From Fimisoma avicola (GTDB taxonomy: Bacteria; Bacillota; Clostridia; Peptostreptococcales; Anaerovoracaceae), in the NCBI GenBank assembly GCA_018714945.1, contig DVMO01000086.1:1-32900 (forward strand): a DNA stretch of 32,900 nucleotides. The letters are read 5' to 3'. This document shows positions 6,081-13,735 of the stretch, piece by piece. Under the pieces are notes generated by a model. It was not told the origin of the DNA. It did no database searches and was given only the letters and a program-made list of their open reading frames with translations. The position numbers were made by a program, and so were the translations under genes. Numbering within the stretch: the stretch's first letter is position 1; the number at the start of each line of letters is the position of its first letter.

Positions 6081-8960
6081 ATGAAAGGAAAGAAAAAAAG
6101 AATGGCTGCCGCTGTATTTCTGGCGGTGATGATGGTGATGTCATCGGCGGCTCCTGCCTTCGGAGCATCAGTAACGGTTAACATGAGGACTTTGAAAGGC
6201 TACGAAAACTATCACAACATCCTCAACTGGGGGATCCTTCCCGATTCAACCCTTACAAGATTCACGGTAAACGGCAGCGCCGCATTCTGCATCCAGTCAG
6301 GACGGGTGATAAGGGATACGGATGGGAACGCCTTTGTGCCCGGAACGCCCAACATAAGCATGGATGTGGATTATACTGTTGAGACAGTTTCCGGAGATAA
6401 TTCACAACAGTCAAAGATAGCGTATCTGGGGTATTACGGAAAGACGGCGCCGACAGATAAGGATTATGCATTCACCCAGATGATGATATGGCAGACATTG
6501 CCGGCGTCAGACCAGACGGCCAACGGAAAAGACGGCAAAGGTGCTTTCCGCTCATATTTTAACGATCCTGCCGTCAGAAAGGAGTATGACGAATGGAAGG
6601 AGAAGATACAGGAAAAAACAGCAAGCTGGAACACATATCCGGCTTTCCACAAAAAGACCATCGGTATACAGGCAGGAGAGACTCTTGAACTGACAGACAG
6701 CAACAGGGTACTGGAGGATTACGGAGATTTTTCGTTTACCCAGGACAAGATTACCGTATCTCATCAAAAGGGCAGCAACATTCTCAAAGTCAGAGCCGGA
6801 TCAGATTGCTCAAAGGCATCTGTAACCATGAGCGCGCAGGAACTTGCAGCGGCAGGGGCGCAAAAATACGAAGGTACAGCCCGTGCAAACTATATATATA
6901 AGGCTGACCGTTCCCAGGATATGGCTGTTTACGGAAATGTTGAGACGATACCCCTTGAGCTGTCGTTTTCCGTGACATTAAAAGGCGATCTCAGCATAAA
7001 AAAACTCAGTGAGGACGGCCATGTCGAAAATATAAAGTTCAGGATAACAGGAAACGGCGTAGATGAAACTGTAACGACCGACAGCAGCGGACAGATAAAA
7101 ATGCAGGGGCTGGCACCAGGCACATATACGGTGACCGAAGTGGAAACACCGGACAGATATGTGCCCGTAAGTTCGCAGCAGGTCACGGTGATGAGCGGAC
7201 AGACAGTTTCGGTGACATTTGACAATATATTGAAAAAAGGCAAGGTGGTCGTCATAAAATCATCAGAGGACGGGTTTATCCAGGGGATCAGTTTCAGGCT
7301 GCATGGAACGAGCATGGCCGGAACGAAGGTGGATGTGACAGTGCAGACAGATGAAACGGGCAGGGCTGTTTTCGATGATGTTCCCATAAGCAGCGATGCC
7401 TGTCCTTATATGATCGAGGAACTTGGGACCGATGAAAAATACACAGTACCGGAAGGCAGATATGTAACGGTCCTGTGGGGACAGGAAACACAGGCAAGGA
7501 TCGAAAATGTACTGAAAAGATTTGAGATAGAGATCATAAAATCCGATGAAGAAACAGGAAAGCCTCTGGCAGGGGCTGTCTATGGCGTATATAAGGATGG
7601 GGAACTCTTGGGTGAATATACTTCCGGCAAAGACGGCAGAGTGATCACGGATCCCTTTGTCTGCGGGATGGGATATACGGTAAGGGAAATAAAGGCACCT
7701 GACGGATATGTACGGGACAAGACAGTGTATCAGGTCGAAGGTACTGAGCCGGGGCAGCATAAACTGCGGCTGGAGCGCATAAGCATGGAATTTTCCGATA
7801 AACCTCAGAAAGGCCACATAATCATCAAAAAGACAGGACAAAAATTAAGTACCATTGAGAAAAAGCAAGACGGTACATACAGACCTGTTTTCTCTGTCCA
7901 GGGGCTTGAGGGTGCCGTATTTGATGTGTATGCCGCTGAAGATGTGGTCACTGCGGACGGAACAGTCAGGCTCAGGAAGGGAGAATACGCCTGCAGGATA
8001 GTTACGGGAGAGGACGGCAGCGGTTCCTCAACGCTTCTCTATCCCGGCATATACATATGCCGGGAGATACAAAGTCCGGCCGGATATGTCCGCAGCAGCA
8101 GGGAATATGAAGCGGCGGTGGTGTATGGCGGGCAGGAAACAGCCATAACGCAGACAACAGTCGAAATATATAATGACAGACAAAGGGCGGAAATAGGGCT
8201 GAAAAAAGAAATAGAAGGAAATGCGGATTTTGGCATTTTCCCGGCAGAAACATACAGAAAAGTAAAGTTCGGGCTTTTTTCAGCCGAACGGATTGAAGCA
8301 GGCGATGGCACCTCCATTCCTGAAAACGGGCTGATAGAGATCATAGGACTGGAACAGGGAAAGGATGGCATGTTTTACGGCCGGTTCTGCACAGATATTC
8401 CCCATGGCAGATACTATGTAAAAGAGATGAGCAGAGGAGAACAGTATGCGGAAGATCCTGCCGTTTATCCGGCAGACTTTTCTTACGGCGGCTCCAATGA
8501 CCGTGTGGTAAGCCTGGTCCTTAACGAAGGAGATCCTATAAGGAACGATCTTATCAAAGGTGATATAGTTATCAGAAAGACTGACCGGAACGGAAGCCCT
8601 CTGGCAGGAGCAGTCTTTGGGCTTTTCCTCCCCGGTGAAAAAGTGCTGACAGCAGAAAATGCTATTGTAACCGGGACATCGGACAAAGATGGCCGCCTGG
8701 CATTCAGGGATGTGCCTTACGGAAGATATATATTATCAGAGATATCGGCGCCCGGCGGATATGAAAAAGCCGGGGAAATATCTGTAGGCATTGTCAGCCC
8801 CGGAGAAACAAGGGAATACGATATTGTCAACAGCCGGATACCGATGACGGGCGACATGGCAGATCTGTCCGGATGGACAGCTGTGCTGGTCCTGGCGGCG
8901 GTGGCCGTGATGTTGGCCAGAGGGTTCAACCTCAAACTTGAAAAGCGGGCGGACACATGA
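6081..8960 (+). CDS. Cell-wall-anchored adhesin with thioester domain and SpaA repeats
   Basis: A 959-residue surface protein. Residues 1-29 are a signal peptide (basic KGKKKR, hydrophobic core, cleavage near AFGA). Residues about 35-300 form a Cys-Gln thioester domain: C70 in AFCIQ and Q133 in FTQMMIW are the expected cross-linking pair, used by such adhesins for covalent binding to host or surface amines. Then come about six SpaA-like prealbumin-type domains starting near 302, 388, 481, 578, 703 and 827, each opening with a lysine-bearing strand (for example SIKKL, VVIKS, EIIKS, IIIKK) and each holding a glutamate strand (TEVETP, IEELG, REIKAPDGY, REIQSPAGY, KEMSR, SEISAPGGY), as in intramolecular isopeptide bonding. 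The C-terminus has sorting motif IPMTG (920-924), a membrane helix (about 930-946) and a basic tail. No sortase is in the window. The start follows AAAAAAAGGGGG. Confidence 0.9.
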   Translation: MKGKKKRMAAAVFLAVMMVMSSAAPAFGASVTVNMRTLKGYENYHNILNWGILPDSTLTRFTVNGSAAFCIQSGRVIRDTDGNAFVPGTPNISMDVDYTVETVSGDNSQQSKIAYLGYYGKTAPTDKDYAFTQMMIWQTLPASDQTANGKDGKGAFRSYFNDPAVRKEYDEWKEKIQEKTASWNTYPAFHKKTIGIQAGETLELTDSNRVLEDYGDFSFTQDKITVSHQKGSNILKVRAGSDCSKASVTMSAQELAAAGAQKYEGTARANYIYKADRSQDMAVYGNVETIPLELSFSVTLKGDLSIKKLSEDGHVENIKFRITGNGVDETVTTDSSGQIKMQGLAPGTYTVTEVETPDRYVPVSSQQVTVMSGQTVSVTFDNILKKGKVVVIKSSEDGFIQGISFRLHGTSMAGTKVDVTVQTDETGRAVFDDVPISSDACPYMIEELGTDEKYTVPEGRYVTVLWGQETQARIENVLKRFEIEIIKSDEETGKPLAGAVYGVYKDGELLGEYTSGKDGRVITDPFVCGMGYTVREIKAPDGYVRDKTVYQVEGTEPGQHKLRLERISMEFSDKPQKGHIIIKKTGQKLSTIEKKQDGTYRPVFSVQGLEGAVFDVYAAEDVVTADGTVRLRKGEYACRIVTGEDGSGSSTLLYPGIYICREIQSPAGYVRSSREYEAAVVYGGQETAITQTTVEIYNDRQRAEIGLKKEIEGNADFGIFPAETYRKVKFGLFSAERIEAGDGTSIPENGLIEIIGLEQGKDGMFYGRFCTDIPHGRYYVKEMSRGEQYAEDPAVYPADFSYGGSNDRVVSLVLNEGDPIRNDLIKGDIVIRKTDRNGSPLAGAVFGLFLPGEKVLTAENAIVTGTSDKDGRLAFRDVPYGRYILSEISAPGGYEKAGEISVGIVSPGETREYDIVNSRIPMTGDMADLSGWTAVLVLAAVAVMLARGFNLKLEKRADT

Positions 8961-8966
8961 TAACAT
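8938..8966 (+). promoter_or_regulatory. Possible promoter for the amidohydrolase gene
   Basis: TTGAAA (8938-8943), a 17-base spacer and TAACAT (8961-8966) overlap the adhesin stop codon and lie about 33 bases before the amidohydrolase start. No terminator separates the two genes, so read-through from the adhesin is also possible. Confidence 0.45.
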
Positions 8967-8998
8967 TTATATGACCATTGTAAAAAGGGGGAGGAAAA

Positions 8999-10417
8999 AT
9001 GTTTGATCTGCTGCTAAAAAATGGAACGATCATCACAGTCGATGGTCAGAACAGGGTAATTTCTGATGGCTATGTTGCAGTGAAAGACGGGATCATAGCA
9101 GAGATAGGAGAAATGGAAAGTCTTGATCCGGCAGCTCGTGCTGAAAAGGTCATGGACATGGAAGGCCATGCGGTGATGCCTGGACTGATAGATGCCCACG
9201 GTCACGGAGGACATTGCCTTATAAGGACTTTGGGCGAGCACTACGATCAGGAATGGGATAAGATGGCCGAATACATCTATTATTTCTGCACGGACAGGGA
9301 ATTCTGGCGCAGCGAAGGAGCACTGGCGGCGGCAGAAAGGATAAAATTCGGTACAACAACAGCAGTTTCAATGATAGGGAGCACACCGAGGGTGGACTCT
9401 TTCCAGGCGCTTGAAGCAAACCTGGAGGGGTCGGCTCTTACCGGGATAAGGCAGTTCTCAGGCATCGGATTTGCAGATGGGACATGGCCCAAAAAGGCAA
9501 GAAGGTTTAAGGATGACGGAAACTTTGAAGATGTGACTGTCTCGCTGGAACAGGCTTTGAAAGTAACGGAAGAGTCAGTCAGACAGCTCAGGGACAGATA
9601 TCCAAGGACAATGGCGATAGTAGCACCGGGAAGGATGGGAAGGAGACCCGATTCCAATATAGAGCAGAATATATATCAAAACAGAGAAATGGCAAGGGTC
9701 GCCAAAGAATACCAGGTGCCGCTCCACAGCCATGCATACGGGGGAGATGTGAAATTTCTGTATGATACTACGCCGGAAGTCCTGAACCCTGCCACTTCAC
9801 TGACCCATAACATCGGATACAGTGACGATGAGATAGATATAATGGCAGATACCGGTACTTATGCCCTTCATGGGCCGACAACATATTCTAATGTGACAGG
9901 TCACTGCAAGGTGATGGAAATGCTGGAAAAGGGAGTGAACCTTGCTGTCGTGACCGACGGGACGGCGCCTGACAGGAGTTTTGACCTGTGGCGTGACATG
10001 AAGAATGTACAGCTTTTGCAGCGCTACAGGTTCCGGAACAACGGACTGCTGCCGTGCGGCAGAGTGCTGAGGATGGTGACGATAGAACCGGCAAAAGCAC
10101 TGGGCATAGATAATGTGACAGGGTCTCTGGAAGTCGGAAAGAAGGCGGATATGATAACTGTAAATGTCAGACAGCCTCATCTGGCGCCGTTTGGAGCAAT
10201 GCCGGTCCAAAGGCTGGTATATCATGCAATGGGACAGGATGTGGACAATGTCATAATAGAAGGGGATGTGGTAATGGAGAACAGACATCTCACAAAAGCA
10301 GATGAGAAAAAGATATTGGACGATGCAGCCATATCTTTTGAAAAGATGCTGTCGCGCCTGGGCAGAAAAGATGTGATCGAAAATGACAGGCTATATTCTC
10401 TGTGCCAATATGTATGA
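8999..10417 (+). CDS. Metal-dependent amidohydrolase, TRZ/ATZ-like, substrate unknown
   Basis: The 472-residue protein has the bipartite layout of the amidohydrolase superfamily: a small beta-sandwich made of both ends (FDLLLKNGTIITVDGQ at the start, GSLEVGKKADMITVN near residue 375) around a TIM barrel. Metal and catalytic candidates are H67 and H69 (DAHGHGGH), H243/H245 (LHSHAYG), H270 (LTHNIGY), H291 (LHGPTTYSN) and D320 (VTDGTAPDRS). Relatives in the chlorohydrolase/SAH-deaminase group hydrolyse C-N or C-Cl bonds in purine, cytosine or triazine-like rings. The motif details (HGHGGH, HGPTTYSN) depart from those of characterised members, so I assign no substrate. A very strong GGGGGAGG precedes ATG. 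It follows the adhesin by 38 bases and ends ahead of a bidirectional terminator shared with the tRNA gene. Confidence 0.85.
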   Translation: MFDLLLKNGTIITVDGQNRVISDGYVAVKDGIIAEIGEMESLDPAARAEKVMDMEGHAVMPGLIDAHGHGGHCLIRTLGEHYDQEWDKMAEYIYYFCTDREFWRSEGALAAAERIKFGTTTAVSMIGSTPRVDSFQALEANLEGSALTGIRQFSGIGFADGTWPKKARRFKDDGNFEDVTVSLEQALKVTEESVRQLRDRYPRTMAIVAPGRMGRRPDSNIEQNIYQNREMARVAKEYQVPLHSHAYGGDVKFLYDTTPEVLNPATSLTHNIGYSDDEIDIMADTGTYALHGPTTYSNVTGHCKVMEMLEKGVNLAVVTDGTAPDRSFDLWRDMKNVQLLQRYRFRNNGLLPCGRVLRMVTIEPAKALGIDNVTGSLEVGKKADMITVNVRQPHLAPFGAMPVQRLVYHAMGQDVDNVIIEGDVVMENRHLTKADEKKILDDAAISFEKMLSRLGRKDVIENDRLYSLCQYV

Positions 10418-10443
10418 GAAAAAACAGGCCTCGGCCTGCAGAA

Positions 10444-10484
10444 GATAAATAAAAAAATGGGCTTAGCCCATTTTTTTATTTATC
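10444..10484. terminator. Bidirectional terminator, 19-bp perfect inverted repeat
   Basis: The segment 10444-10462 is perfectly complementary to 10466-10484 with loop TTA. The GC core is ATGGGC/GCCCAT and both flanks are A- or T-tracts, so it can terminate the plus-strand amidohydrolase and the minus-strand tRNA-Lys. The stem ends one base from the CCA of the tRNA. A smaller CAGGCC/GGCCTG hairpin (10425-10438) precedes it on the plus side. Confidence 0.88.
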
Positions 10485-10485
10485 G

Positions 10486-10561
10486 TGGTGCATCTTCAGG
10501 GGCTCGAACCCTGGACACCCTGATTAAGAGTCAGGTGCTCTGCCAGCTGAGCTAAAGATGC
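10486..10561 (-). tRNA. tRNA-Lys (anticodon CTT)
   Basis: On the minus strand a full 76-base cloverleaf can be drawn. The acceptor GCATCTT pairs with AAGATGC, followed by discriminator A and an encoded CCA (10486-10488). The D-arm is GCTCAGCTGGCAGAGC. The anticodon stem CCTGA/TCAGG carries loop CTCTTAA, giving anticodon CTT (lysine, codon AAG). The T-arm CAGGG/CCCTG has loop TTCGAGC. It is a single tRNA gene with its own consensus promoter and terminator, not part of a tRNA or rRNA array. Confidence 0.97.
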
Positions 10562-10591
10562 ACATTTGTAATGCCATAACGGCACTTAATT

Positions 10592-10620
10592 ATATTATCA
10601 GGTTATAGGCTTGTTGTCAA
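10592..10620 (-). promoter_or_regulatory. Promoter of tRNA-Lys
   Basis: On the minus strand TTGACA (10620-10615), a 17-base spacer and TAATAT (10597-10592) form a near-perfect housekeeping promoter. Initiation would fall about 24 bases before the mature tRNA 5' end. The strength fits a stable RNA gene. Confidence 0.85.
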
Positions 10621-10831
10621 TATAAATTTTTTGTTTGGCACATGGTTTTTACCGTTTTTATTTTTTGTTTTATATCAGCAATATGCCCATCATATCAGAC
10701 GGTGAGATGCTGATTATCTGCACCTGAACATGATATACGGCAGAGCGAGACACTAAAAATATACAGCCGGATTTTTCCTTGCATACTCCTGTTGAAGCGG
10801 TGCAAAATAAAAATACAAGGAGGGACAAGAA
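10621..10831. other. Non-coding AT-rich gap
   Basis: About 210 bases between the tRNA promoter and the 40-residue protein gene. It starts very AT-rich and becomes balanced after 10690. I see no convincing gene, tRNA or strong hairpin. The promoter of the small gene must lie here, but I find no good consensus match. Confidence 0.5.
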
Positions 10832-10954
10832 ATGAAAGAATATGAAAAAGATGTAAATTATACTTCTGACAAAAAAGAGAGACATTCCAAGTCACAGAAA
10901 AACCAGAAGAACCAAAAGAGCAGCAATAAAGCCACAAATTGCGATAATAGATAA
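10832..10954 (+). CDS. Small highly charged hypothetical protein (40 aa)
   Basis: An open frame of 40 residues begins with ATG at 10832 behind an excellent AAGGAGG with eight-base spacing. The product opens MKEYEKDVNYTSDKKE and continues as a Lys/Gln/Asn/Ser-rich tail with one Cys near the end. It has no hydrophobic segment and is predicted disordered and basic. An intrinsic terminator follows 30 bases after the stop, so it is a self-contained unit. I do not recognise a family. The ribosome binding site and the dedicated terminator are the main support. Confidence 0.65.
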   Translation: MKEYEKDVNYTSDKKERHSKSQKNQKNQKSSNKATNCDNR

Positions 10955-10980
10955 GGAATATAAAAAAGTGTAAAAAGAGA

Positions 10981-11010
10981 AAGGAGCAGGATAAGCTGCT
11001 CTTTTTTCTT
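10981..11010 (+). terminator. Intrinsic terminator after the 40-aa gene
   Basis: GAGCAG (10984-10989) pairs with CTGCTC (10996-11001), extendable by A/G with T pairs, and runs into TTTTTTCTTT. It ends the small upstream gene and lies directly before the -35 of the next promoter. Confidence 0.75.
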
Positions 11011-11038
11011 TGCAATTCACTCATGATTGTTATATAAT
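11010..11038 (+). promoter_or_regulatory. Promoter of the membrane-protein/glnA/serS run
   Basis: TTGCAA (11010-11015), a 17-base spacer and TATAAT (11033-11038) form a strong promoter about 32 bases before the 11070 start. No internal terminator is seen until after serS, so it may drive the whole run to 19907, although internal promoters are possible. Confidence 0.7.
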
Positions 11039-11069
11039 AAAATGAACTATAGAATAGAGGAGAAAATCA

Positions 11070-11807
11070 ATGGCAGACAGCCTGAATCCAATTATAAATA
11101 CGGTTTCCCGATTTTGCGGAGAACACGCCCATATACTGATGATCTCAGGCATTGCTGTAATAGTGCTGGTCATTATCGCAGCGGTCGCTGCAGGAAGAAG
11201 GCGCAGGAGCAAGAAAGACCATGCTGCAGAAGAGAAGGAAGGACAGAAGCTGGACTCCGGGCCGGCAGAGCCTTTGGAACAGCAGGGATCATGCACCGGG
11301 CCGGCACAGGATGAGCAGCCTGAGTCATATGAAAAGCCTGCGGCAAAGGCCCCTTCCATAACGGATGGGCATGGGATTTCAGGACATGCATGCACAGAAA
11401 TGGAGCAGACCCGTATATATCACGGGAAAATCGAGAGCCTCCTGGAAGAGATATCCGGAATGACCGGCGGAAATCTTGAAGAAATAGAGATCAAGATACA
11501 GGGGGCAGAAGTAAGGATAAGATATTCGGGGAAAAGGCCGTCCCAAAAGATGACAGGATCATGCAATCCCTGCTGCCCTGATGGAGAAAGGGAAGCCCAG
11601 GAGGTGATCGGGGAGAAGATAATGCCTGACGACATTTCCGGGGAAATTTCCCAAGGCTGCTGTGATACATATGACGGTGGACAGGACGGATGCGGCGGGA
11701 CGCAGATGCCGCCTAAAGTAAAGAAATTCGGACCGGACAACATCAACAGAACGCGATCAGGCAAGATATTTACGGAACAAGAACTTAGCCAAAAGATAAG
11801 AGATTGA
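11070..11807 (+). CDS. Uncharacterised single-pass membrane protein
   Basis: A 245-residue protein I cannot assign. It has one N-terminal membrane helix (about residues 21-41) followed by the stop-transfer cluster GRRRRSKK, which points to a long cytoplasmic C-terminal part. Residues about 45-100 are low-complexity and acidic. About 113-152 form a folded-looking segment (a helix KIESLLEEISGM then strands EIEIKIQGAEVRIRYSG). A cysteine-rich region follows (CNPCC, GCC, GCGG). The last 28 residues (KKFGPDN, RTRSGKIFTEQEL) look like a short conserved C-terminal tail. GAGGAGA precedes ATG. It lies 35 bases before a zinc-ribbon membrane protein gene and probably shares its transcript. Confidence 0.75.
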   Translation: MADSLNPIINTVSRFCGEHAHILMISGIAVIVLVIIAAVAAGRRRRSKKDHAAEEKEGQKLDSGPAEPLEQQGSCTGPAQDEQPESYEKPAAKAPSITDGHGISGHACTEMEQTRIYHGKIESLLEEISGMTGGNLEEIEIKIQGAEVRIRYSGKRPSQKMTGSCNPCCPDGEREAQEVIGEKIMPDDISGEISQGCCDTYDGGQDGCGGTQMPPKVKKFGPDNINRTRSGKIFTEQELSQKIRD

Positions 11808-11842
11808 TATATTCATACCATACATGGAGGAAGAGGAAAGAG

Positions 11843-13735
11843 ATGTTTTGTACAAAATGCGGCAGACCATTGCATGATGGAGATAAATTCTGTGCGTACT
11901 GCGGAACCAAGGTGAGAGAAGAAGACAGACAGGAAGCGGCCCCTTCACATTCCAGATACGAAGAGGTCGTGTTCAATCCTCCTTTCAGAGCAGAAGCAGA
12001 GCGGCGGACCAGACAGATTTCAGATGAAGTGAGCAGATACAGCGACGAACCAAAAAAGGAAACCGTACACTTCGATTGGAATCTGGATGGCTTTCCAAGC
12101 AGAGATTCTAAACGCAGAGATGATTTTGAACTGAACTGGGATACGGTAATAGAAAAAAGGCGTGAACCAGGCCCGGTAAATGTTGAAAAGATCATACCGG
12201 AGGAGCCTGAAACACGGCCTTCCCAGGGACAGGCGGCACAACAGGATCACAATGCGGCACCTGACCGGAAGGAAGAGCCGCTGTCCATAGAAGAGCTGGA
12301 AAAAGAACTCTTTGGAACAAAGGATATGGAAGAGGCCGAAAAGAGCGCGACCATAAGATATAACAGAGAGGATCTTGAAAGGGAGAAAGAAAAAGATCAG
12401 TTTTACACATATAATGCGAAAAGGGACGCTTTCCAGGAACTGCTGGACAGAGAAAAAGCCCGTGTAGAAGCCATCGAAGATCAGAGACGGTCTCAGTGGG
12501 AATCCATAACCGGAGCAGAGGAGGTACGGGGGCCAAAAGAACCCCTTCCTTTCGAGGAAGTTTTCAGAGAAACTGAGACGCCTCTCGTGCCGCCGCTCAG
12601 AGAAGTGGCAATAGTCCAGCCTCCGCTGACTGCCGTAGTCCAGGCATGGGAAGATGATAAAGACGCATGCGGTGCGGACATCAAGGAAGATATAAGCTCC
12701 CCGGCCACTGCCGCCGCAGGGGCATATATCATAGATACAGTTACATCTGCGGCTTCGGAGGAGGAAAAAACTACGGCCCCCTTTCAAGACGAGCCTGAGC
12801 CAGCCAAGCCCGATACATCAGAAAATCAGCTTGAAACAGCCGGATCAGGAATGCCCGAAAACGAGCCTGACGCAGCAGACGGAAACACATCCGGAGATGC
12901 ACCCTCAGAAGGCATTCCCTCAGAAGAGCCCAAAGATGACGGGATCCAGACGACAAAAGAAAAGACAAAGCTCAGATTTTCAGATGTCTTTCCCATTGAC
13001 GCTTTTGACGGTGACGATGACAGCCGCAGTAACGGCGGTGCTGATGCAGATAATGCCAAGGCAGCAGAAAAAGAAATAGATGAAGATGAGGATGACGATG
13101 AAAAATCCCGCGGCGGAAACAGAGTCATCAAAACCGTCATCATCATACTTGCATTGATCGTCATAATCGAAGTGATAATCATAGGAGCCAAGACCTTTGC
13201 GCCAAACAGCGGATTTTCAATGGCTGTCGACAATATGATGAGCAAGATAACCGGATTTTTCAGCGGTCAGGACGAAGAACAGGCCGCGCCGGTATCCACG
13301 GAAGTATCCTATTTGGATGAATATATAAGAGCGGCTGCCGGGCTGGGCGAAAACATAGGGAACATAAGTGCAAACCCTGATCTGAAATACAGCGATGGTG
13401 TTGCATATTCCTTCGGTACTGCAGACCAGACACAGGAGTTTACAAACAGCCCGCTGAACGGAGACGATACCGATAAGACTTATGGACAGTCTATAGTGGA
13501 GGCCGTGATAAGTTATTTTAACGGGTGGATGGACACAAATGAGGATGAGTCCCTCATCGGAGTAAACAGCCTTGAGATAGGTGAGATAAGAAGTTCCGGC
13601 GATGGATATTATGTTTTGACTTCTGTCACATATGCTGCTGCCAGCGGGGATACTGTAAGCAGAAGAGAAACCGTTCACCTGACAGAAAATAACGGACAGA
13701 TCACGGTTGCAGATGTTAAGGAGGAAACTGTTTAA
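11843..13735 (+). CDS. Zinc-ribbon membrane protein with long acidic linker
   Basis: Starting at ATG 11843 (behind GAGGAAAG) the product has 630 residues. A TTG start at 11804 is open in frame but lacks a ribosome binding site. Residues 1-22 are a zinc ribbon with C3-x2-C6 and C17-x2-C20 (FCTKCGRPL, FCAYCGTK). About 30-425 is charged and low complexity, ending in a very acidic stretch (DEDEDDDEK). A membrane helix lies at about 430-450 (VIIILALIVIIEVIII). The outer domain of about 175 residues has no Cys and includes YLDEYIRAAAGLGENIG, a helix around SIVEAVISYFNGWMD and C-terminal strands. The layout is that of zinc-ribbon membrane proteins that may sense or scaffold at the envelope; function unknown. 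Its stop overlaps the next start as TAATG, so the UPF0182 protein is translationally coupled. Confidence 0.8.
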   Translation: MFCTKCGRPLHDGDKFCAYCGTKVREEDRQEAAPSHSRYEEVVFNPPFRAEAERRTRQISDEVSRYSDEPKKETVHFDWNLDGFPSRDSKRRDDFELNWDTVIEKRREPGPVNVEKIIPEEPETRPSQGQAAQQDHNAAPDRKEEPLSIEELEKELFGTKDMEEAEKSATIRYNREDLEREKEKDQFYTYNAKRDAFQELLDREKARVEAIEDQRRSQWESITGAEEVRGPKEPLPFEEVFRETETPLVPPLREVAIVQPPLTAVVQAWEDDKDACGADIKEDISSPATAAAGAYIIDTVTSAASEEEKTTAPFQDEPEPAKPDTSENQLETAGSGMPENEPDAADGNTSGDAPSEGIPSEEPKDDGIQTTKEKTKLRFSDVFPIDAFDGDDDSRSNGGADADNAKAAEKEIDEDEDDDEKSRGGNRVIKTVIIILALIVIIEVIIIGAKTFAPNSGFSMAVDNMMSKITGFFSGQDEEQAAPVSTEVSYLDEYIRAAAGLGENIGNISANPDLKYSDGVAYSFGTADQTQEFTNSPLNGDDTDKTYGQSIVEAVISYFNGWMDTNEDESLIGVNSLEIGEIRSSGDGYYVLTSVTYAAASGDTVSRRETVHLTENNGQITVADVKEETV

